Of a stretch of 48,235 bases of DNA, positions 42,514 to 48,235 are shown in pieces. The stretch is taken from assembly GCA_049594615.1 (NCBI GenBank), contig JBMYJR010000016.1:1-48235 (forward strand), given 5' to 3'. The notes beneath the pieces are model-generated. The model saw only the letters and a list, made by a program, of their open reading frames with translations, was not told where the DNA came from and searched no databases. The first letter of the stretch is position 1; the number at the start of each line of letters is the position of its first letter. Source of the DNA: CAXPZW01 sp049594615. GTDB taxonomy: Bacteria; Bacteroidota; Bacteroidia; Flavobacteriales_D; Sanyastnellaceae. A program made the translations under genes and the position numbers.

Positions 42514-43626
42514 TCAGTCGCCGTCGTTGTCTTGGTAGGTAATCAGCACGCCCAGGCAGGACATCATATCCACCTTATACAGCACCACCATTTGCTGGAG
42601 TTCGCCGTAGGCGTCCAGGCAAGCTTGTTGGTCAGAAACCACGGTGGCGGCAAGGGGTGCAGGCAGGGCTTCCACCGCGTCGGTAGCGGCTTGCCATTGC
42701 TCTTGGATGGCCAAGTTCAAGGGCGCGTCCAAGTGGTTGGCGCCCAAGGTGTGCAGGTAGTCGTCGAGGCCCACACCATCAAACCCTTCGGCGTTGATGC
42801 CGTTGTAAATGCGGTCGCAAGCGTCCAAGGCGGTCAGCAAGTAATCGTTGGAAGCAACTTGACTGTATGCGCCTTCTACATGATCGGGAAGCGGGGTCAT
42901 CGAGAAGGTCATGGCACCCGAAGGCAAGCCCAGTTTGTTCTTGCGCACGTCGGCTTCGTACACGCGGTTGAAGGCGTTGAGCATCAAACCCAAACCTGAA
43001 CCCACGTCGGTGCCGGTGGCATTTACAAACGTTGCGCGGTAGTTGCCTGAGGCAGGCGACCATGCATCGTACACAGCTTGTGATTTGGCGGCCAACAGCC
43101 CACCGATTTGCTGGGCGTAGGGAATGGCGCTTGCTTCTGCGGTCAGGAAGGCCAACACCTCTGCGTCGGTAGCGCCTGTACCGTAGAGCAAGTAGTCCAA
43201 GGCTTCAAAGCCCCCGGCAGCCAGGTTGGCCGGGATTTCCAGGTTGACTTCTTCGGCTGAGAGGTTCTCGAGCACCTGTTCAGTATCTAATGGGTAGATG
43301 TTGGTAACGGCAGACAACGCCAGTGAAGCGGCCGGACCAAAGTCGAAGTAGGCCACGGTTTGCCAGCTTGTGCGGGCACGGTGCAATGCTTCACGGGCGC
43401 CAGCCAATTCAATCTCGCCTGCTTCTGAATCCAGATCAAGCAGGGCCGATTCCAGTGCGCTCACATCTTCGGCCCAGGTTTCGTAGGCCGGCAAGATGAT
43501 GCCGTCGGCCCAATTGGTGAGCAACGCGCCACGGTCAAAATCGTCTGCCGGGGTGTCGTCTTCGGGCTTTTCGCAGGCTACAAAAGCCAGGGCAAAGAGC
43601 GCAATCAGGAACGCGCGAAAGGGCAT
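42514..43626 (-). CDS. Imelysin-family (M75) lipoprotein
   Basis: A 370-residue lipoprotein; the ATG at 43626 opens a short signal (MPFRAFLIALFALAFVAC) with the lipid-anchor Cys at the end. An earlier in-frame ATG at 43689 would overlap DUF4856. The remaining helical protein matches the imelysin/IrpA-like family, involved in iron uptake in several bacteria. The GxHxxE metal-site motif of the family appears as GFEALDYLLYG, so the His is replaced by Glu and the Glu by Asp. The C-terminal repeat (about 250-360) is also recognisable. The gene follows DUF4856 after 43 nt and precedes HTTM by 3 nt. Confidence 0.85.
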   Translation of the reverse strand: MPFRAFLIALFALAFVACEKPEDDTPADDFDRGALLTNWADGIILPAYETWAEDVSALESALLDLDSEAGEIELAGAREALHRARTSWQTVAYFDFGPAASLALSAVTNIYPLDTEQVLENLSAEEVNLEIPANLAAGGFEALDYLLYGTGATDAEVLAFLTAEASAIPYAQQIGGLLAAKSQAVYDAWSPASGNYRATFVNATGTDVGSGLGLMLNAFNRVYEADVRKNKLGLPSGAMTFSMTPLPDHVEGAYSQVASNDYLLTALDACDRIYNGINAEGFDGVGLDDYLHTLGANHLDAPLNLAIQEQWQAATDAVEALPAPLAATVVSDQQACLDAYGELQQMVVLYKVDMMSCLGVLITYQDNDGD

Positions 43627-43669
43627 CCCCGTTGGAACGCCCCCCGCATTGAATTCCCACTGATTTGGC

Positions 43670-44833
43670 TTACAGGGATTCTTTGACATCTTCCATATTC
43701 AAAAGGGTGGCCAACTGATCTCGTACGCTGAGCAGGTCAGCAGTGGTCACCGCGTAAAAATCATCGCCGATGGTGGTGTACAGGGCTTGCAATTCAGCTG
43801 AGTTGATCACCGGTTCGTATCCGAAAGGCAGGGCGCCCATGAAGGCCCATGCTTCGCTGAGTGCGTGGTTGCGCAGGGCGTCGTCGCTAAAGTTGGCCAC
43901 AGCGCTGTTGAGGTAGTGGATGGCGGTACCACCAGCAACGCGCTCCATTTCATGGCGGATGATGGCGATCTGCGCATCACGAGCGTCCAAGTCGTTGGCA
44001 GCTATAGCCGCACGGCCGGTTCGGAATGCTTCGCTCAGGGCAGAAGCTGTTCCTAAAACACCTTCGCGGCTGTTGGCGTACTTGCCCCAGAAGCGATTGG
44101 TGCCTGAGGTGGGGTAGTCGGTGGCGGTGGTGAAGTATCCATAGGCCTCATCCCAGTGATGCTCCATTACGGTATAGTACTTGCCGTTGTCGGGATCAAC
44201 AGGGGTGGTATTGTCCACGTCCATCTTGCCCGACCCGGTGTAGACCACACAGATCTGGTTGTAGAATACCGCACCCATGAGGCCTTTCTCGATCAACTGG
44301 GTATACTCAATACCATTTGCGTTTTGCAGGTATTGCTTCGAGGAGTTGGTAGTGCTCTGTACAACGCCACCTTGACCTGGCCCTCCGTCAGTGCTGCCTG
44401 CGGTGGTGGTTTGACTCAGTGCGTCTACTTCATCCATCAGATTTTCGTAGTAGGCCTGAACGGTTGGGTCAGCCGTACCGCTGCCTGCAGCAGTTTTGCT
44501 TTTCAATTGTTTGCTTGAGCCATTCATGCCGAGGTTTTCAGCGTCGGCCCACGTGTAGCCGTCGTTGGCGTACATGTCCTTCAAGGTCTGTGCGTCTACC
44601 GCAGTGCCAGGCGTGTTTGCAGTTTTGAGGTAGCTGGTCATTTCGCTCAGCATTTCCAAACGTTGCTCTTGACCGTTGTAGTTTACGGTGCTGTTGCCGT
44701 CGGCGTCGGTGTAGATGTAGGTTTGGGGAACAGTGAATCCAGAGGTTTCACATGTCGGCATCTCGTCGTCTTTTTGGCAGCTGGTGAATACCGTTGCTGC
44801 CATCAGACCCATCAAAAAGCTTCGCTTAACCAT
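43670..44833 (-). CDS. DUF4856 family lipoprotein
   Basis: A 387-residue lipoprotein. I chose the ATG at 44833 (MVKRSFLMGLMAATVFTSC); an upstream ATG at 44854 would add only MQRKEKE. Cys19 is the expected lipid anchor. The family is DUF4856, Bacteroidota lipoproteins of unknown function, recognisable by SEMTSYLKTA, FYNQICVVYTGSG and MEHHWDEAYGYF. The last has several potential metal ligands (Glu, His, His, Asp, Glu). It is upstream of imelysin, HTTM and a TonB receptor, a set I recall from several Bacteroidota genomes. Transcription may be controlled by the inverted repeat at 44902-44924. Confidence 0.85.
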   Translation of the reverse strand: MVKRSFLMGLMAATVFTSCQKDDEMPTCETSGFTVPQTYIYTDADGNSTVNYNGQEQRLEMLSEMTSYLKTANTPGTAVDAQTLKDMYANDGYTWADAENLGMNGSSKQLKSKTAAGSGTADPTVQAYYENLMDEVDALSQTTTAGSTDGGPGQGGVVQSTTNSSKQYLQNANGIEYTQLIEKGLMGAVFYNQICVVYTGSGKMDVDNTTPVDPDNGKYYTVMEHHWDEAYGYFTTATDYPTSGTNRFWGKYANSREGVLGTASALSEAFRTGRAAIAANDLDARDAQIAIIRHEMERVAGGTAIHYLNSAVANFSDDALRNHALSEAWAFMGALPFGYEPVINSAELQALYTTIGDDFYAVTTADLLSVRDQLATLLNMEDVKESL

Positions 44834-44901
44834 CTCTTTCTCTTTACGCTGCAAACCTAGAGTGGAATAACGCGCTGCTCAATACCCCGTTTGTGGTATT
44901 T

Positions 44902-44924
44902 TTATTTGGACTGAATACAAATAA
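44902..44924. promoter_or_regulatory. Fur-like inverted repeat upstream of DUF4856
   Basis: TTATTTG (44902-44908) and CAAATAA (44918-44924) are exact inverted arms with a 9-bp spacer, 68 bp upstream of the DUF4856 ATG and 19 bp beyond the stop of the upstream TonB receptor. The size, AT-rich arms and context (imelysin/TonB locus) resemble Fur-type operators of this phylum (TATTTAGA...TCTAAATA), but the match is not exact. Confidence 0.5.
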
Positions 44925-44943
44925 GAGGCTAAGGGTTTGTAAA

Positions 44944-47361
44944 TCAGAAGTCTACACGATAGAAAAAGACGGGTAAAAAGCCCAACTGATATTCTTCACG
45001 TATGCTTTCCTCGGGATTGTTATTCTCATCGGGAGCATAGGTGAGCTTGAGGATGTTCTTGCGGTTGGTCACGTTCACAAGGTCCACGCCCACCTCGTGG
45101 GTGGTTTCGGGACGGTTGAACTTCAGGTTGAGCTTCACGTCGGCGCGGAAGTAGGGGTCAAACTGCAAGGTGTTGCGCTGACTGTCGACCCAAATGATCT
45201 CGCGCGCCGCATTGGAGGCCTCCATGTCTACAGGACCGTACCAACGTCCGCCCAGCGAGGTCAGTTTCACTCCGGAAACAAACGACGTGCTGTTGTTCAG
45301 CGCCCATGCTTTGGAGGCAAGCGCATTCCATGCGTAACGGCCGTTGAATTCCACGTTGCGTTCTACACCGTCGCTGCCTTTGTACTTGGCTTCAAACACC
45401 GATGCGGTCACCATAAAGAAGTACCCGTCCTGGAATGCGCGCGACAAGGTGAACTCCATGCCGTAGTTGGTTCCCGTGCCGCTGTTGACCAGCGAATCCG
45501 GGAACAAGCGCACAAATCCGCTGCCCGCGTTGATCAGCGAGAAACTGGAAGCAAGCTGGTCCACTGGAACATCCCTGAGGGTCTGGTAGTACACCTCCAC
45601 CTTTCCTTGCAGGCGGTCGGTCAGGCCTACTTCGTAGCCCAGCACTGCGTGGCGGCTGCGGGTGAAGCCCAAGTCGCGGTTGTTGGGGATGACCCGCCCG
45701 CCTGCGTCGCGCTCGTCGCCGTAGAAATAGAGGTAGGCCGGTTGCATTTGGCTGTGTTCACCCACCCCGAGCGACAGGCGTTGGTTGGGGCGCAGGTCAT
45801 AGGTGGCCCCAATACGCGGTTCCACCCAACTGCTGCTACCGTTGAGCGTCAGGGTTTGTACGTGCCAACCGGCCACCATGGTAAAGCGGTCGTTGGGGCG
45901 CCACTTGACTTGAGCGTAAGCTTGCAGCAACGCAGCGGTCTCGTCTGCGTCCCAACGGGTATTCCAAGTGCCGTAACCCGGCAAGTCAGGCTCGAGTTGG
46001 GCAATGCTGTCGCGGAAGTCCCACTGGAAAACATCCACGAGCACCCCGGTGCGCAAGGTCCAATTGGCGTTGAGTTTGCGGTTCAGGCTGGAGGCCAGCG
46101 AGGTCTTTTGTTGCTCAAAGCGGTACCGCAGCAGGCCCGCCAGTGAGTCCACTTGGTAGGTGTTCTCAGGGGTGAGTTGGCGGAAAACCAGCTCGTGGTA
46201 AGAGTCCTGCACGTCAATGCCATGGGCCAGGGTGGTCTTGAGGTAGGTGTCTTTGTTGAACGGTTTGCTCCAAGTGGCTCCAGCTAATCCCATGCGCGAG
46301 CGGAAGTATTGGTCGCGGTCGTTTTCGCCAAAGATGTTGCGTTCAGGGCTGACTTGGTCTGAGATAAGGATGTCCACCGAGCTGGTGCCGCCAAAACCCC
46401 AGAGGGCCAGGTTGCTGCCTCCTTCGCCTTGGAGATTTACCTTGAAGGCGCCGTCTTGGTAGCGCGGCACCGCTGAGGTACCGATGTCAATGCCCAACAC
46501 GCTGAACAGCTCCACAGTCGAGTAGCGGTACATGCCCAGGTAAGAGTGGCCTTTTTCGCGATTGAGGGGTCCTTCGGCCAAGACTTCGGTGCCCAGGAAA
46601 CCAAACTGCCCGCTGAACTCATGCTTGTTGCGGTTGCCGCCCCGCAGGCGCAGGTTGAACACCCCGGCAGTACTGTTGCCAAACTCTGCCGGAAAGGCCC
46701 CAGTGTAGAAGTCAGAGTTTGCCAAAAACTTATTGTTGAGGATGGCCACAGGCCCGCCACCGGTGCCGGGAATGGCAAAGTGGTTGGGGTTGGGGATGTC
46801 GATGCCCTCCACGCGCCAGAGCACCCCGGAAGGACTGTTGCCGCGCACCACAATGTCGTTGCGCGAATCGTCCGCGCCTTGGACGCCGGCAAAGTTGCTG
46901 GCCATACGCGCGGGGTCTCCACGCGAGCCCGCATAGCGGTCGGTCTCGGCCACCGAAAATTCCCGGGCCGATACAGTGGCCATCTCGTTCATGGCCGCAC
47001 CGGGTCGACGTGTGGCTTCCACCTCGGCGGTGCCCACGGACATCACCGCGGTTTCCAGCGCGAGTTCCACCACGGTCTCCTTGGCCGAGTTGATGATGAT
47101 GCCCGAACGCGAGGTGGTCTCAAACCCAATGGCAGAGACCACCAAGGCGTGGCGGCCCACCGGAACGTCTTCAAACGCAAAGCGCCCGTCAAGGTCGGCC
47201 ACGGTTTGGATGGCGGTGCTGTCCACCATCAGGGCCACCCCAGCCATGGGAATGGGGAAACGGGATTCGGTGTCTACCACCGTGCCGCGGAGGGTACCGG
47301 TGACTTGGGCGGTGGCGGTCACAGAAACCAGAGCAAAAAGCAAGAACCAAATACGGGTCAT
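44944..47361 (-). CDS. TonB-dependent receptor with carboxypeptidase-like domain
   Basis: An 805-residue outer-membrane receptor. The ATG at 47361 opens a signal peptide (MTRIWFLLFALVSVTATAQ); an earlier ATG would lie inside the previous small gene. A CarboxypepD_reg-like domain (about residues 22-110) is followed by the plug domain (about 125-240), with QGADDSRNDIVVRGNSPSGVLWRVEG. The barrel ends in a terminal aromatic residue (LGFLPVFFYRVDF). The plug sequence with VRGNSPSG is typical of Bacteroidota receptors near metal-uptake genes. It is preceded by a 66-residue gene and followed by DUF4856 after 110 bp, so it may share regulation with the rest of the locus. Confidence 0.9.
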   Translation of the reverse strand: MTRIWFLLFALVSVTATAQVTGTLRGTVVDTESRFPIPMAGVALMVDSTAIQTVADLDGRFAFEDVPVGRHALVVSAIGFETTSRSGIIINSAKETVVELALETAVMSVGTAEVEATRRPGAAMNEMATVSAREFSVAETDRYAGSRGDPARMASNFAGVQGADDSRNDIVVRGNSPSGVLWRVEGIDIPNPNHFAIPGTGGGPVAILNNKFLANSDFYTGAFPAEFGNSTAGVFNLRLRGGNRNKHEFSGQFGFLGTEVLAEGPLNREKGHSYLGMYRYSTVELFSVLGIDIGTSAVPRYQDGAFKVNLQGEGGSNLALWGFGGTSSVDILISDQVSPERNIFGENDRDQYFRSRMGLAGATWSKPFNKDTYLKTTLAHGIDVQDSYHELVFRQLTPENTYQVDSLAGLLRYRFEQQKTSLASSLNRKLNANWTLRTGVLVDVFQWDFRDSIAQLEPDLPGYGTWNTRWDADETAALLQAYAQVKWRPNDRFTMVAGWHVQTLTLNGSSSWVEPRIGATYDLRPNQRLSLGVGEHSQMQPAYLYFYGDERDAGGRVIPNNRDLGFTRSRHAVLGYEVGLTDRLQGKVEVYYQTLRDVPVDQLASSFSLINAGSGFVRLFPDSLVNSGTGTNYGMEFTLSRAFQDGYFFMVTASVFEAKYKGSDGVERNVEFNGRYAWNALASKAWALNNSTSFVSGVKLTSLGGRWYGPVDMEASNAAREIIWVDSQRNTLQFDPYFRADVKLNLKFNRPETTHEVGVDLVNVTNRKNILKLTYAPDENNNPEESIREEYQLGFLPVFFYRVDF

Positions 47362-47366
47362 GGCGG

Positions 47367-47567
47367 TCAATTTATGTGACAAATCTGCAGCTTCGGCGCG
47401 GCCCCTGCCAGCCTGTTGCACCCAAATACGTACATCAGAAAATCAAGCAGATCTGCCACGCGGGCTTGAAGAACGGACACCTTGTTGATCTCAAACCAGT
47501 CGTTATGCTGGGGCCAACGGACGCCGGTGGCGTGCACGCGGATTTCGGCAAGCAGTTGGTCCATCAT
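47367..47567 (-). CDS. Small hypothetical protein, coupled to DJ-1-like gene
   Basis: A 66-residue open frame beginning MMDQLLAEIRVHATGVRWP. Its ATG overlaps the stop of the preceding DJ-1/PfpI-like gene (ATGATGG; the stop is 47566-47564), and its stop is 5 nt before the TonB receptor start. The overlap suggests translational coupling and supports a real gene. The sequence is helical (VLQARVADLLDFLMYVFG) with no signal peptide. I do not recognise the family. It could still be a chance frame. Confidence 0.5.
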   Translation of the reverse strand: MMDQLLAEIRVHATGVRWPQHNDWFEINKVSVLQARVADLLDFLMYVFGCNRLAGAAPKLQICHIN

Positions 47568-48235
47568 TCCTGAGGGATCACGGTGTGCGGCACCGCATCT
47601 GCGTCCCAATCGATCACCAGCCCCTTGGCCAACGCACGCGCAATCGAATCTCCATACATCACTTCACTCAGGTACAGCGCCGCCTCAAAGCTTTTGGCGC
47701 CCCCCGCCGAGGTGATCACCGGTCCGTCGTGCACAAACAACACGCTGTCTCGGATGTCAAGGTGGGGGTAGCGTTCGCGCATGGCCGCCACGTCGCTGGG
47801 AAAGGTGGTGGACACCCGGCCCTCCAGCAGCCCCGCTTCGGCGAGCATGAACGCACCGTCGCAATGGCTGGTGATGTAAGTGGCTTGCGCACCTGCATCG
47901 CGGATGAAGTCCAAGGTCTCGGCGTCTTCCAAATCAGAGTCCAAGTGGTGCTCGGCGCTGGGCACTACCAAAATGTCAATCGGTGGCACCGAGTCGGTCA
48001 AAAACCCAAAGTCGGGCACAAAATGCAGCCCTTCGAACGAGCGGATGGGCATGCGTGTTTTGCCCACGGTGAACACATTCATGGGGCGAATGCCCGTGCG
48101 GTAGGCGGTGTGTTCAAAGATGTCGTATGGCGCGGTGAGCTCGGTGTTGTATACCCCATCCATGATTAGCAGCGCCACGTTGTAGCCGTCCGGGAAGGGT
48201 GGGGTAAAGGTGTGTGAGGTGGGGGGAGATGAGGT
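47564..48235 (-). CDS. DJ-1/PfpI (GATase1-like) family protein (partial)
   Basis: The gene runs off the right edge, so its start is missing; 223 codons plus the stop are visible. A GTG at 48178 would give 204 residues, but the frame continues upstream and reads sensibly (PFPDGYNV before ALLIMDGV), so the true start probably lies outside. The fold is DJ-1/PfpI: LLIMDGVYNTELTAPYD at the start, the ILVVPSAEHH segment, and the nucleophile elbow ITSHCDGAFMLAEAG with Cys in the expected place, followed by the histidine-region SAGGAKSFEAAL. Members include chaperones, proteases and AraC-type regulator domains; none can be singled out here. It may be the upstream gene of the TonB receptor transcript. 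Confidence 0.8.
   Translation of the reverse strand, partial: TSSPPTSHTFTPPFPDGYNVALLIMDGVYNTELTAPYDIFEHTAYRTGIRPMNVFTVGKTRMPIRSFEGLHFVPDFGFLTDSVPPIDILVVPSAEHHLDSDLEDAETLDFIRDAGAQATYITSHCDGAFMLAEAGLLEGRVSTTFPSDVAAMRERYPHLDIRDSVLFVHDGPVITSAGGAKSFEAALYLSEVMYGDSIARALAKGLVIDWDADAVPHTVIPQE

Noticed and set aside
1..48235. CRISPR array, insertion sequence, prophage or defence island
   Set aside because: No regularly spaced repeats, transposase, integrase or phage genes were seen; gene content and order look like stable core chromosome.

Overview
The window reads as chromosomal DNA of a moderately high-GC member of the Bacteroidota, most likely order Flavobacteriales. The evidence is the family content (DUF4837, DUF4270, DUF4175, DUF4856, a Lacal_2735-type small protein), secreted proteins ending in type IX secretion sorting domains, TonB-dependent receptors with carboxypeptidase-like N-terminal domains, and promoters of the TTG-N18-20-TAnnTTTG type with almost no Shine-Dalgarno sites. 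I saw no phage, insertion sequence, CRISPR array or rRNA.

Layout. 1-3.5 kb (minus): a DUF1800-DUF1501 pair followed by a truncated secreted protein. 3.7-3.8 kb: one CAT-anticodon tRNA with its terminator. 4.2-6.6 kb (plus): a secreted M1 metallopeptidase. 6.6-10.4 kb (minus): panC, tatA, a LysM lytic transglycosylase and a DUF4837 lipoprotein. 10.5-15.4 kb (plus): a single-domain GT5 protein, a DUF4270 lipoprotein, glmS and a beta-barrel protein. 15.4-16.3 kb (minus): an EamA transporter. 16.4-27.4 kb (plus): a PKD/T9SS protein, DUF4175, an RsbW-like ATPase, ybeY, mnmG, an ALDH7-type dehydrogenase and a thioredoxin-fold lipoprotein. 27.4-29.4 kb (minus): rpiB and an M28 peptidase. 29.45-29.92 kb: a 473-bp AT-rich non-coding gap. 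29.9-35.8 kb (plus): a MORN-repeat protein, a multi-PAS histidine kinase and a LytTR response regulator. 35.8-36.0 kb: a 53-residue minus-strand gene. 36.3-38.7 kb: a GH2-like protein that appears to lack its catalytic residues. 38.7-48.2 kb (minus): a probable iron-uptake locus with two TonB receptors, DUF4856, imelysin, HTTM and DJ-1-like proteins.

The standout is the 29.45-29.92 kb gap, which looks like the chromosomal replication origin. It holds about ten near-consensus DnaA boxes. At its right end are two tandem DnaA boxes, a GC-rich triplet, CTA-CTA-CTA-TTA (the DnaA-trio pattern) and an AT-rich stretch, in the order of the bacterial basal unwinding system. Two perfect 14-bp parS palindromes lie 5-6 kb away, one inside mnmG and one touching its stop codon. 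Hand-counted rows suggest that plus-strand GC skew changes from C-rich to G-rich across the gap. dnaA, parA and parB are not in the window.

A second theme is compactness: all five convergent gene pairs abut within 3 nt or overlap, and no terminator was seen at any of those junctions.
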